DNA of 42,706 nucleotides, from assembly GCF_001645125.1 (NCBI RefSeq), contig NZ_LXKA01000343.1, forward strand, positions 1 to 42,706, in the 5' to 3' direction. Shown here one piece after another: positions 1-7,880 of the stretch (positions are counted from its first letter, which is position 1; each line of letters opens with the position of its first letter). The stretch comes from Paraburkholderia ginsengiterrae. Its GTDB lineage: Bacteria; Pseudomonadota; Gammaproteobacteria; Burkholderiales; Burkholderiaceae. The position numbers were made by a program, and so were the translations under genes. The notes below the pieces were generated by a model. That model did not search any database. It was not told the DNA's origin and worked only from the letters and a program-made list of their open reading frames with translations.

Positions 1-127
1 GACAGGGGCTTGTTTCGATGCTGGACACCCAGCAACGCCTCCAGCGTTCTTGATGAACCGCCGTATGCGGAACCGCACGTACGGTGGTGTGGGAGGGCTG
101 AGGGGGTGACCCCTCACCCTACCCGAT
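1..127 (+). mobile_element. 3' end of a bacterial group II intron (domains V and VI)
   Basis: Bases about 53-95 fold as a group II intron domain V: an ACCGCCGTA strand pairs with TACGGTGGT, and an inner TGCG/CGCA stem carries the loop. Bases about 96-123 form a domain VI-like hairpin (GAGGGG/CCCCTC). The sequence ends ...CCCGAT, the purine-pyrimidine 3' end expected of these introns, so the downstream exon should begin near 128. The reverse transcriptase/maturase would lie 5' of the window and is not visible. Such multicopy introns often break assemblies, which fits a contig edge here. The fold was done by eye. Confidence 0.8.
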
Positions 128-231
128 GTGCTGACGGCCGGGCGGCGCCGGCGTAGCCTGCTTCACGATAAATCCGCTTCTGGCGTGCTAGGATGGTCCG
201 CGACGCGATTCATGGCGAGATCGAGCAAGCA

Positions 232-921
232 ATGGCAACCCTCTATGACACGCTCGGCGTGCACACGCACGCCACGGAAGAAGAAATCAAGCGGGCCTAC
301 CGGAAGGCCGCGATGAAGTGGCATCCCGACCGCAATACCGGCGCCGAAGAAGTGGCGCGCGCCACCTTCCAGGAAATCAAGGACGCGTACGCGATCCTCT
401 CCGACGCCGAGCAGCGCAAGGTTTACGACAAGGTCTACGCGGAGCAGATGCGCGGCTGGGAAGCGCAGCGCGCCCGCAGCCAGCAGGCGCAAGCCGAACG
501 CGAGGCGGCCACGCGTGCCGCCGACGAAACCGCCTACGCGGAGATGGTGTCGCTCGCCATGCGCTTTGCCGACGAGGGCCACAATCGCGACGTCCGGTTC
601 GGCGTGCTGCTTGGGCGGCAATGCGAGGCGCGGCGGGCTGCGCAGATCGCCGACAGCGTGTCGGCGTTGCAGGCGTCGCGGCGGGAAGCCGCCAAAGCCG
701 AAGCTGACGCTGACACTGAAGCTGGACGCGAGGACGCGCCGGTTGAGGCTGAAGTGGCGCCACAAAAGGAACAGGCAGAAAAAGCAGACCACGCCGCCCC
801 GCGCGCCGCGCCGGCCAACCGCGCCAACCAGGACAAGCGCGAAGAACCGGCTGGCGAGACGCATCCGGCGGGCGTACTGGAAGGCCTCTGGTTTCAGTTC
901 CTGAACGGCCTGCGATACTGA
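232..921 (+). CDS. J-domain (DnaJ-like) co-chaperone protein
   Basis: A 229-residue protein with an N-terminal J domain at about residues 3-70. The HPD motif, which stimulates Hsp70 ATPase, is at residues 31-33 (KWHPDRN), flanked by the usual helix II (EEEIKRAYRKAAMKWH) and helix III (FQEIKDAYAILSD). The rest is Ala/Glu/Arg-rich and low in complexity. It has no glycine/phenylalanine linker or zinc-finger repeats, so it is a type III-like J protein and not DnaJ itself. I start it at the internal ATG at 232, because the J domain begins immediately there. An upstream ATG at 193 would add 13 residues unrelated to the fold. The client is unknown. Confidence 0.85.
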   Translation: MATLYDTLGVHTHATEEEIKRAYRKAAMKWHPDRNTGAEEVARATFQEIKDAYAILSDAEQRKVYDKVYAEQMRGWEAQRARSQQAQAEREAATRAADETAYAEMVSLAMRFADEGHNRDVRFGVLLGRQCEARRAAQIADSVSALQASRREAAKAEADADTEAGREDAPVEAEVAPQKEQAEKADHAAPRAAPANRANQDKREEPAGETHPAGVLEGLWFQFLNGLRY

Positions 922-1114
922 AGCGTCGCGCAGGCTGATTCTTGCCCCGTCGAGCCGTCAAGCCGTCGAAGCCCAACGCGCCGCCCATGAGCGGGCGCCC
1001 CCTGGTACAAATTCCTGTGGCGCGAGAAATTTGAACGTCGTAGTGTCACGAGGGCGCAAGACTGGACCGGCAGAATTGCCTATAGAAGCAAAAAAACAAG
1101 GGTACGGGGTAAGC

Positions 1115-1630
1115 GTGACCAAAAAATACAAGGTGCTGTTTCTCTGCCGTGAGAATTCAGCGCGCAGCATTATTGCAGAGGCATTATTGCGGGAACTGGC
1201 GGGACACCGGTTCGACGCATTCAGCGCGGGGCCGGAACCGGCCGCGCGGCTTCATCCATTTGCGGTGGCCCAATTGCGGCCCGGCATCTCGGATCTCGGC
1301 GTACTCAGCCCGAAAAGCTGGCTGGAATTCACCGGCGAATGGGCACCGCGCATGGACCTCGTGGTCGCGCTGGACGAATCCGTCGGCGCACACCATGCAC
1401 CCGCCTTTCCGGGGGCGCCGCCGTCGTGTCACTGGAACTTTGCCGATCCGCTTGGCGAGCACCTGGCCGAGACTGAGCGCATGCGCCTGTTCGACAAGAT
1501 GTTCTGGCAAATCGTGCGGCAGGTCACTGCGCTGATCGAACTGCCGCAATACGCTGCCGCGCCCGCGGGGCATACCGTCGCGCGCATCGAGGCGCCGGCG
1601 AGTGTGCCGCATTGCTGCTCAGCGGGCTGA
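1115..1630 (+). CDS. Low-molecular-weight phosphatase / ArsC-type arsenate reductase-like protein
   Basis: A 171-residue protein of the low-molecular-weight tyrosine phosphatase fold, which also includes thioredoxin-type arsenate reductases. The phosphate loop CX5RS is at residues 11-18 (CRENSARS), and the candidate general acid is in an Asp-Pro pair at residue 111 (NFADPL). The loop is unusual: ArsC proteins have CTGNSARS and phosphatases CxGNxCRS, so RE replaces the common TG. I chose the GTG at 1115, preceded by GGGGTAA, over a TTG at 1031 that would add a non-homologous 28-residue tail. No ars genes flank it, so arsenate reduction cannot be claimed. A protein phosphatase role is equally possible. 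Confidence 0.75.
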   Translation: MTKKYKVLFLCRENSARSIIAEALLRELAGHRFDAFSAGPEPAARLHPFAVAQLRPGISDLGVLSPKSWLEFTGEWAPRMDLVVALDESVGAHHAPAFPGAPPSCHWNFADPLGEHLAETERMRLFDKMFWQIVRQVTALIELPQYAAAPAGHTVARIEAPASVPHCCSAG

Positions 1631-1642
1631 CCGCGAGGCAGC

Positions 1643-1969
1643 CTAGCGGTTATTCGAACGCGCCAGAGGACTTCCTGCGAACGGGTCGTTCTTCCAGTCC
1701 ACATTTTTCTTGGGCTGCGGAGCCGGCATGGGCGCGGCCGACAGTTCAAAGTGGTCGATCGATTGACCGGCGCTAATGGCCTGCTTCAGCCACTGGGGCA
1801 TTTCGCCCTGGCCGTCCCAGCTATCTCCGGTCGCGCTACGGTAGCGTTGAGCCTTTTGCGCTGCCGGCTCGGACGCGAGCACTGCAGCAAGGTCTTCTGG
1901 TTTGATACCAAACTCTTCCATGCGGTGGCGGAGATACGCAATCATGCTATCTCGCTTCCTTTCGTCCAT
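1643..1969 (-). CDS. H-NS family C-terminal domain protein
   Basis: A 108-residue protein whose middle (about residues 43-73, YRSATGDSWDGQGEMPQWL) matches the H-NS C-terminal DNA-binding pattern, normally Y(R)-x-TG-x-x-W-x-G-x-G-x-x-P-x-W. The short N-terminal helix (RKRDSMIAYLRHRMEEFGI) could mediate oligomerisation. Such small H-NS relatives are numerous in Burkholderiaceae and bind curved AT-rich DNA, often silencing acquired genes. In the core motif the usual GRGR/GKGR is GQGE, replacing basic residues that contact the minor groove, so DNA binding may be altered. AGAAGGA lies about 11 bases before the ATG at 1969. It converges with the phosphatase-like gene, 12 bases apart. Confidence 0.7.
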   Translation of the reverse strand: MDERKRDSMIAYLRHRMEEFGIKPEDLAAVLASEPAAQKAQRYRSATGDSWDGQGEMPQWLKQAISAGQSIDHFELSAAPMPAPQPKKNVDWKNDPFAGSPLARSNNR

Positions 1970-2730
1970 ATGATATTCGTCCTTCTAAAGCGTCTTGTGT
2001 TCTGATAATTACAGGTTGCAAGGGAGCCCCGCGACAGCCTTGAGCCCATGTGCATGGGGCCGGCCCGCGGTGGGGTTATCGATTGAAGGAAAATCCTGGG
2101 CAGCGCTAGAAAACATCGCTCCATAAATCACAGTACAGCTTATGTCCGGCCAGACCGCCAATCAGACTTGCGGTGCCAATCAGTGAACACCCATGCGCTT
2201 AGGCACGCGGCAAATAAGGCTGGACGAGCCCTGCAGCCACAATGGAAAAACGGTAATAAGGATGCACTGATCGTGGATGGCCGATTTCATCTCCACGCTC
2301 CGTCTCTCGCCGGTGCCGCGCGCGGGGCCGTTTTTGTACGTTATAACAGCATCATAACGCACTGCGTGGCTAAAGCACGCGCTAGTTTGGGCGATTTTCA
2401 TTCAAATGCCAATTGGCCGGTGGCGCCGGTTGCAGCCGAGGCGGCGCGCGGTTCCGGGATTGAATTCCTGGGTGGCCGACCTATAAAGAAACAGCGGAGC
2501 GAAAATCCGCGCTTCCAGCCTGTGGCGACTGATTCCGGGCAGCCGCGAGAACGCATCCGACATCGGTTGCAGGTCTGGCAACTCTTTATTCGTTTAGTTC
2601 GATGACTCGCCGCAGCAGTTTGCATCGACATCGACTCGTCCGTCAGCCCAATTTGGCGGCATGGCGTTTTTTTCGCGAATCATTTCTTTGGAGGACGAGC
2701 ACTGCTGCGCCGGATTCAAGGAGTCTGGAC
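1970..2730. other. Intergenic region, no supported gene
   Basis: About 760 bases between the H-NS-like gene and a small exported protein. Open frames here (for example 2168-2605 on the plus strand) lack a ribosome site and look unlike known protein families. The ribosome site of the next gene is at its right edge. I see no tRNA, repeat or convincing terminator. Confidence 0.5.
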
Positions 2731-3048
2731 ATGAAACTACGTATATGGATGGCGATGGCCAGCGCCATGCTTCTTCTCGCGCCGGGAGCGACAGGCGCGT
2801 CGGAGATGGAGGCCCAACAGGCCGCCGGCATGTCGGGCCGCGAAATGATGCAACAGAACGCGAACGAATCGGCGCAGGCCACGACCGACATGTCGTTCGG
2901 TGAATCGGGGCAAAGCATGATGCCCGGCGCGCAGCCGGTGCAGAACGTGTCCTATGGCGGCGTCGCCGCGGGACAATCGGATGCGGGTGGCCGGCACGGC
3001 CAGCCATGCTCTTCCGGCCCACAATGCAGAATCTATTTCGGTCAATGA
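2731..3048 (+). CDS. Small exported Met/Gln/Ser-rich protein of unknown function
   Basis: A 105-residue protein. Residues 1-22 form a Sec signal peptide (basic start MKLR, hydrophobic core, APGATGAS cleavage region). The mature part is rich in Met, Gln, Ser and Gly, with repeated SGREMM/SGQSMM-like segments and only two cysteines close to the C terminus (CSSGPQC), which could form a disulphide once exported. The start at 2731 is fixed by AAGGAG seven bases upstream. An open frame continues 5' to 2602, but that extension is not plausible. I do not recognise the family. The methionine content could suit metal binding, but nothing else supports that. Confidence 0.6.
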   Translation: MKLRIWMAMASAMLLLAPGATGASEMEAQQAAGMSGREMMQQNANESAQATTDMSFGESGQSMMPGAQPVQNVSYGGVAAGQSDAGGRHGQPCSSGPQCRIYFGQ

Positions 3049-3363
3049 CCGGTTCATCTTCAAGGTAGCGGTGCGCAATAACCGGCACCGCTGCCCGCCA
3101 CTGCGCGCGGGATGCGGCGCTCACTCGAATAACCCCACTTGCGACTGCATTTTTACGGAGTCGTCAGCGAGCGATTTAATCCGATGTTAAGGTGTGCTCT
3201 GTTCGGGTTTTCACTTACTGATTTTCCAGTTCGCTATTTCCTCACTGTCGGCGGGCAGGCCAATAGGGCCTGTTTTTTTATCACGCCCGGCAGTTGGCGA
3301 TTGGATTAGCGCGGTGAAACCGCTCCAATCCCACCCGTTGTTTAGAGACTCGCAAACAATACT
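3049..3363. other. Intergenic region carrying a terminator
   Basis: About 315 bases between the small exported protein and the MFS gene. The only clear element is the intrinsic terminator at 3256-3279, more than 200 bases past the preceding stop codon. The transcript it ends could therefore be a long 3' untranslated region or a separate small RNA. No coding frame is convincing. Confidence 0.5.
3256..3279 (+). terminator. Rho-independent terminator
   Basis: CAGGCC (3256-3261) pairs perfectly with GGCCTG (3267-3272) around an AATAG loop, followed directly by seven T residues (3273-3279). This is the clearest intrinsic terminator in the window and reads on the plus strand. Confidence 0.8.
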
Positions 3364-4611
3364 ATGCTGATGGAAGACAATCTGCCGGTGAGCCATGCCT
3401 CGCCGGACGATGGGGCCTCGTCGTCCCTGCGTTCGTGGCTCGCGGTCGTGGCGGTCGCTATTGGCGCTTTCGCCTTCGTGACGACGGAGTTTTTGCCGGT
3501 CGGCCTGTTGCCGCGCATTGCCGCGGAACTGGGTGTATTGCCGGGCACGGCCGGCCTGATGGTCACCGTCCCAGGCGTCATTGCGGCCATTTCGGCACCA
3601 GGTCTGATGCTGGTGGCGGGGCGCATGGATCGCCGGCGCGTGTTTTTGTTACTCACGGCGTTGCTGCTGGCGTCGAATCTGATTTCCGCTTTCGCGCCGG
3701 ACTTTCTGTTCATGCTGGTCGGTCGCGCTCTGCTCGGCGCCGCATTGGGCGGTTTCTGGACGCTGGCCACCGCGGCGTCGGTGCGTCTCGTGCGGCCCAG
3801 GGACTCGGCGCGCGCCATGGCGACGATACTCACCGGCGTGACGTGTGCAACGGTGATTGGCGTGCCGCTCGGCACGTTCATCGCGAGCTTTGCGTCGTGG
3901 CGCGTTTCGTTCATGGCCACTGGCGTGCTGGTCGCTGTCGCGCTCGTGGCCCAGTACTTCTTCGTGCCGTCCTTGCCTTCGAGCGCCGCATTGCGCCTGC
4001 GCGATCTGACCGCGCTCCTGCGCCGGCCCCACCCGCGCCGAAGCATGCTGATGGTGGCGCTCGTGTTCGGCGCGCATTTTTCGTCGTACACGTACATCAC
4101 GCCTTTCCTGCTGCACAACGCGAATCTGGACATGTCCACGATCACCTTGCTGCTGCTCGGGTTCGGTGTGATCGGGTTTGTGTCGAACTTCGCCGTTTCG
4201 TCGACGGTGACACGTAATCTGAAAGTGTCGGCGGGGGCGATGATTTCGCTTCTGATGTTCGCGCTGGTGTCGCTGCCGCTGCTTCAGCATTCGTCGGTTG
4301 GAGTCGTGGCGATGGTGCTCGCGTGGGGCGTGGCCTTCGGTGCGTTGCCGCTGTGTTTCAGCGTCTGGATTCAACGTGCCACGCCGGATTCGCCGGAAGC
4401 GGGCTCCGCATTGTTCGTGAGCATCATTCAGGTTGCGATTGCACTCGGCTCGCTGGTGGGGGGTGTAGTGGTCGACCATGTGGGCATGTCGGCCGACTTT
4501 ATGCTCGGTAGTGGTCTTGCGTTGCTTGGACTGGCCGCGCTTACGAGTTTCGGGCGAAGCGAGCGGGCTGTGCCGGCTGAAGCGATTGCGTGTCCGGCGT
4601 GTACGGATTAA
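3364..4611 (+). CDS. MFS drug/nucleoside efflux transporter (DHA1, NepI/AraJ-like)
   Basis: A 415-residue inner-membrane protein with twelve predicted transmembrane segments. The first helix carries the TTEFLPVGLLP signature of the DHA1 subgroup that includes AraJ, NepI and YdhP. The loop 2-3 motif appears as GRMDRRRVFLL, and the antiporter motif C region lies near TGVTCATVIGVPLGTFI in helix 5. Proton-driven export of a small molecule (drug, purine nucleoside or sugar) is the family role, and the substrate cannot be read from sequence. Length matches the family. The start is uncertain: ATG codons occur at 3364 and 3370 and neither has a good ribosome site. It is monocistronic, with the terminator at 3256-3279 upstream. 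Confidence 0.85.
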   Translation: MLMEDNLPVSHASPDDGASSSLRSWLAVVAVAIGAFAFVTTEFLPVGLLPRIAAELGVLPGTAGLMVTVPGVIAAISAPGLMLVAGRMDRRRVFLLLTALLLASNLISAFAPDFLFMLVGRALLGAALGGFWTLATAASVRLVRPRDSARAMATILTGVTCATVIGVPLGTFIASFASWRVSFMATGVLVAVALVAQYFFVPSLPSSAALRLRDLTALLRRPHPRRSMLMVALVFGAHFSSYTYITPFLLHNANLDMSTITLLLLGFGVIGFVSNFAVSSTVTRNLKVSAGAMISLLMFALVSLPLLQHSSVGVVAMVLAWGVAFGALPLCFSVWIQRATPDSPEAGSALFVSIIQVAIALGSLVGGVVVDHVGMSADFMLGSGLALLGLAALTSFGRSERAVPAEAIACPACTD

Positions 4612-4754
4612 CTGTTGCTCTGCCTTCAGGCGGATATCTCACGGCCATCCAGAGACATCCATAGCGTCGGTGGCCGGTGGACATTCCGACTGAGCTGTAA
4701 CCGCGCGAGCGATCGGCCAATCGTTCGCGGTCAGGCCTTGCCGGCAAAATCACC

Positions 4755-5159
4755 TCATCGCCCGGATCGGCCGAAACGGTGCGACACGCCGAGGTCAGTC
4801 GCCAATTGCCATGCGTAAACTCTGGAGTACGAAATTCCGTATTGACGGCGTATCAGCTCCCGCATTCTCGTATTCGTCCAGCCATCGGCATCAAAACCAT
4901 AGTCCCGCGGAGAGCCACGCAACGCTTCCGCGATCCAGGCGCGAGCCGCGCCGTCCAGCGCGGAACGCCTGCCACCCACGCTAATGTTGCGTAGCGCGTC
5001 GAGCCCACCTTCCTCCAGCACCTGGCGATATTTCTCGACGGTGGTTTTTGCCATGCCCATTTCCTCGGCAATCTGTGCCACGGGAATGCCATCGAGCAGT
5101 TTTTGCCCGGCCGCGAGGCGCCTGGCAATGGTCGGCAAATCGTCATTCGGGCGAGCCAT
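4755..5159 (-). CDS. Orphan helix-turn-helix protein resembling the N-terminal part of IS630-type transposases
   Basis: A 134-residue protein with two helix-turn-helix units. The first is at about residues 22-50 (DGIPVAQIAEEMGMAKTTVEKYRQVL). A second winged-helix-like unit runs from about 76 to 128 and includes the GISYSRVYAWQLATDLG segment. This bipartite layout is that of the DNA-binding half of Tc1/IS630-type transposases, but the DDE catalytic domain is absent and the frame closes cleanly at 4755. GGAG lies eight bases before the ATG at 5159. It could be a domesticated transposase fragment acting as a repressor, or an IS remnant. The inverted repeat at 5218-5260 upstream favours a regulator. 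Confidence 0.65.
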   Translation of the reverse strand: MARPNDDLPTIARRLAAGQKLLDGIPVAQIAEEMGMAKTTVEKYRQVLEEGGLDALRNISVGGRRSALDGAARAWIAEALRGSPRDYGFDADGWTNTRMRELIRRQYGISYSRVYAWQLATDLGVSHRFGRSGR

Positions 5160-5826
5160 CGCAAAGCTCCACAGGTCGATTCATTAACCGGGATGTGATG
5201 ATTTTCGACAGGCTGCAGTTCACTGTCACGCTACTTACGGATAATCGAAAAACAGTGAACCATGTTCGGATATGAAGAAAATAAATTGTCATGGGCGCTC
5301 AATAGGCAAATCACCATTTTCATGGAAGGGCATCTGGCAACGCGTACCTTTCATTCATCTTAAAAAAGCTCTTGCTCTCCGTAACGGCGTTTGCTAACCT
5401 CATTGAGCGCGATTTAAACACCGTGCGTATTCGCCGCCTGCCATGAGTCCGGCGGACCCTTGTGCGGCGATCTTCGCTGTCTCGCGCGGTCCTGCTTCTG
5501 CGGGAGACTCCGCGCGTTTCACTTGAAATTGCTTTTAAGCGTTGCTTCTCGAATTGCGAACGCAGTTGGCAAGTTTTTTCGGTACAGGGCCAGTTTTTGC
5601 TCGTTGATTTGCATGCAGAGGTGGCGGACATGGGAAGGTATTTTTCGTTATTTATTCTGTTTGCTTTATGCGTAATCCGTGCATTTTCCCAGAGCACTGC
5701 GAATGACGCCAATAAGAGTAATAAGCCGCTGAAGGTCGCGGCCTCGTTCAACTTGTGGCGCTGCTTTATGTCGAGCGTATTCGGCGTGAGCGGTCGTATG
5801 AACTATTTTCTTCTTCATCCAACGGT
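5160..5826. other. Relatively AT-rich intergenic region, no supported gene
   Basis: About 660 bases of lower GC than the surroundings. It holds the inverted repeat 5218-5260. Overlapping open frames on both strands (5320-5751 minus, 5462-5845 plus) lack ribosome sites and family resemblance. It may be decayed coding DNA. Confidence 0.45.
5218..5260. repeat. Inverted repeat upstream of the orphan HTH gene
   Basis: GTTCACTGT at 5218-5226 and its exact reverse complement ACAGTGAAC at 5252-5260 are separated by 25 bases. They lie 59 bases upstream of the HTH gene start. The spacing suits two operator half-sites, or less likely the ends of a lost element. Confidence 0.5.
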
Positions 5827-6222
5827 ATGCAATCCGAGGTGGTGAACCAGATCGCGTCAGCACTACGGCGTGCTGCCGAGCGAGAGCGGCTGTTGCCCTA
5901 TAAATGTTTCCATTCTCTGTTCGATCCCGGCGAACCGGTGTTGCGACGCATGGCGGCGCTGGAGAAGGCCGTGACGAGTCTGGGCGAAGAAACGTGCGTC
6001 GACTATGGCGTGCTACTAGCGCTTGACAACGGTTTGCCGGGCGACGATTTTTTTATCCGCTTCAAACGAAACCGCCGCGACGAATACGTCGCCGTGATGG
6101 GGCTTGGCAACTGTGGCCGGTCGATCACCAAGAGACGTCTGATTGCGGCGGCGGAGCGAGACCGGGTCTTTGCTCATGCCAAACGAAGGGCGGCCGATAC
6201 GGAAGCGGAAACCGGATACTGA
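5827..6222 (+). CDS. Conserved-looking hypothetical protein
   Basis: A 131-residue soluble protein, mostly helical, with charged ends (QIASALRRAAERERL and RLIAAAERDRVFAHAKRRA). The middle is a more structured alpha/beta stretch (CVDYGVLLALDNGLPGDDFFIRFKRNRRDEYVAVM). I do not recognise a named family. The frame is open back to a GTG at 5755, and I prefer the ATG at 5827, because the upstream part looks noncoding. Neither start has a clear ribosome site. It ends 65 bases before the next gene, which has its own strong ribosome site. Confidence 0.45.
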   Translation: MQSEVVNQIASALRRAAERERLLPYKCFHSLFDPGEPVLRRMAALEKAVTSLGEETCVDYGVLLALDNGLPGDDFFIRFKRNRRDEYVAVMGLGNCGRSITKRRLIAAAERDRVFAHAKRRAADTEAETGY

Positions 6223-6287
6223 TTGAGCAAACTATCGCGCTGCTGTCCGACGTCATCGCATTTTCACACCCGTAGGAGGGTTCAGGC

Positions 6288-6896
6288 ATGCGTTCAGGTT
6301 TCCGTCATTCCACTCTGGCTATCGCGCTCGCCCTTGGGGCGGCACTATCTGCCGGGCCGTTCACGATGGCCTCGGCACAAACCGCCACGGCCGCGGCCAG
6401 CTCGCCCGACGCCGTCGGCGCCGCGGCACTTGTCGAGGTGACGGCGCACGTCACCCATATCGACGCGAGTACGAACAGCGTCACGCTTCGCGGTCCGCGT
6501 GGCGATTCGATGGTGGTCGATGTTGCTCCGGAAGTTGGCGACGTCAAGAAGCTCAAGATCGGCGACGAGGTTCACATTGCCTACAAGGGCGCGCTGCTGC
6601 TGTCGGCGGACAAGATCGACGCGAAAGGTATTCGCTCACGCGTTGAAAACGAGGCGACAATTCCGGCTTCCGGCGGCGGCACGGCTCAGGTCAAAAGCGT
6701 GCAGGTCGTAGCGACGGTGCAAAAAATTGACCGCAAGAAACGTGAGGTGACGCTCAGAGGACCGAACCGCTCTGTGACGCTGCAGGTGGCGCCGGATGTG
6801 CCGCTCGAAAAACTCAAGGTGGGTGACAGCATTCGAGCCGACTACCAGTCCGCGACCGCCATCCAGGTGACGCGGGGTGGTGCGCCCATTCAGTAA
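6288..6896 (+). CDS. Exported protein with two tandem small beta-barrel-like repeats
   Basis: A 202-residue protein. AGGAGGG sits just upstream of the ATG, and residues 1-30 are a Sec signal peptide ending FTMASAQ. The mature part is two copies of one domain. The first (about 49-107) reads VTHIDASTNSVTLRGPRG...VDVAPEV..LKIGDEVHIAYKGAL. The second (about 141-196) reads VQKIDRKKREVTLRGPNR...LQVAPDV..LKVGDSIRADYQSA. The V-I-D-x(5)-VTLRGP...VGD pattern is like small OB-fold periplasmic domains such as CusF, but the copper-binding His/Met/Trp residues of CusF are not evident. It is probably periplasmic. Its ligand is unknown. Confidence 0.65.
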   Translation: MRSGFRHSTLAIALALGAALSAGPFTMASAQTATAAASSPDAVGAAALVEVTAHVTHIDASTNSVTLRGPRGDSMVVDVAPEVGDVKKLKIGDEVHIAYKGALLLSADKIDAKGIRSRVENEATIPASGGGTAQVKSVQVVATVQKIDRKKREVTLRGPNRSVTLQVAPDVPLEKLKVGDSIRADYQSATAIQVTRGGAPIQ

Positions 6897-6917
6897 TCAG
6901 ATCCCGGGCATGATGGG

Positions 6918-6948
6918 GCGCTCCTGTAACGAAGCCGTTCGGGAGCGC
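6918..6948 (+). terminator. Hairpin after the exported repeat protein, possible terminator
   Basis: GCGCTCC (6918-6924) pairs with GGAGCGC (6942-6948), with an inner AACG/CGTT stem between them, 22 bases past the stop at 6896. No T tract follows, so intrinsic termination would be weak. Confidence 0.4.
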
Positions 6949-7007
6949 GAGATACTGCTTCGAAGTACTGCATATTCGCAATCCAACACCCGTCTATCGT
7001 AGCGGCT

Positions 7008-7289
7008 TCATGTGGCGGCCAAAAGCGAGCGTGCCTGCTCGAGCAGTGCGTGCGATGCGGCAAACTCATTGCGCCCGGCCATGGTGAGTGCGGCGTGGCC
7101 TGTGCTTGCGAACAACGCGTCGTTGGAGGTTGCGACCGTGTTCATGCCGGCACCAGGCTGGTCGTATTGGCGAAACAACGCGAGCATCTGGAAAGCGTCG
7201 AACTGGAGGGCGGGAGGACCAGCCTTGGCCAGAATCTCGGCGGCCGCCGCCAATTGCCGTGTGGCTGCGAGAAATTCAGAGCGTTCCAT
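7008..7289 (-). CDS. Small helical hypothetical protein
   Basis: A 93-residue Ala/Leu-rich protein predicted to be almost all helix. I take the ATG at 7289, because AGGAGG lies eight bases upstream. The frame extends further 5' to 7424, but that extension has no ribosome site. It has no signal peptide, membrane segment or metal motif. A pattern of NxFxAxH... and a C-terminal helix (FAASHALLEQARSLLAAT) suggest a tetratricopeptide-like or helical-bundle fold. I do not recognise the family. It runs in the same direction as the exported protein at 7405-7734, 115 bases apart. Confidence 0.55.
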   Translation of the reverse strand: MERSEFLAATRQLAAAAEILAKAGPPALQFDAFQMLALFRQYDQPGAGMNTVATSNDALFASTGHAALTMAGRNEFAASHALLEQARSLLAAT

Positions 7290-7404
7290 GACATCTGCCT
7301 CCTGACGAAAGTCACCGTCGGTCGCCGTCGCCGATTGTTCCCGGAGTTTAGCGCAGACGTCAGCGGCAACCATTGAACGCTGCAGTTGACGCCCGCGCCC
7401 GATC

Positions 7405-7734
7405 TCATTGCCCGATCCGCGCACTCACATGATTCTCCTGCTGGTTGAGAACATGGTCCTCCTGCCTGGTGATATGGCCACCGTCCTGGCTAGCCATATC
7501 GCGCTCTTCCTGGCGAATCTGATGGTCATCGCGATGAAGCCTCATCGCCTGAGCGTGGGACATTTCGCCTTCACGCACCTCTCTGTGAATGCGATGATCC
7601 TGATTGGCGAGCCGCTGATTCACCTCGGCACGGCGCGGATGGGTGGCATCCCAGTGGGTCGCCGCGGACGCGGTGCCGGCCAGCGTCATGGAAAGGGCAG
7701 CGATTGCAGCAAGGCGGTAGGTAGGGGTGCGCAT
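7405..7734 (-). CDS. Small exported His/Gln/Arg-rich protein
   Basis: A 109-residue protein with a signal peptide (residues 1-24, ending GTASA) and an AGGAG ribosome site before the ATG at 7734. The mature part is highly charged and helical, built from degenerate repeats (RLANQDHRIHREVREGE, RLHRDDHQIRQEERD, HITRQEDHVLNQQENHV) spaced about every 20 residues. Proteins of this type are common in Burkholderia and relatives, where they are annotated as hypothetical exported proteins. The many histidines could bind metal, which is inference only. It is probably periplasmic. Confidence 0.7.
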   Translation of the reverse strand: MRTPTYRLAAIAALSMTLAGTASAATHWDATHPRRAEVNQRLANQDHRIHREVREGEMSHAQAMRLHRDDHQIRQEERDMASQDGGHITRQEDHVLNQQENHVSARIGQ

Positions 7735-7880
7735 GTTGATCTCCTGGTCGTTGAAGAGCGGCTTTTTTGCCGTTCATCCCTTTAACGTCGCAGGCACTTG
7801 CGATGACGACCCGGAGTGTGTGACTTCTGAAACCGAATATTTCCAGGCAGCCGAGGAGGCTCCCGGATACCGTGCCGGCG

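Noticed and set aside
1031-1114. TTG start extending the phosphatase-like protein by 28 residues
   Set aside because: The extension is not homologous. GTG at 1115 has a better ribosome site and begins just before the conserved strand.
2168-2605. A 145-codon open frame on the plus strand
   Set aside because: No ribosome site, odd amino-acid composition and no family resemblance. It is likely chance in high-GC DNA.
5320-5751. A 143-codon open frame on the minus strand with a hydrophobic start
   Set aside because: The first 20 residues look like a membrane segment, but the rest is Arg/Ser-rich and overlaps another open frame. No ribosome site.
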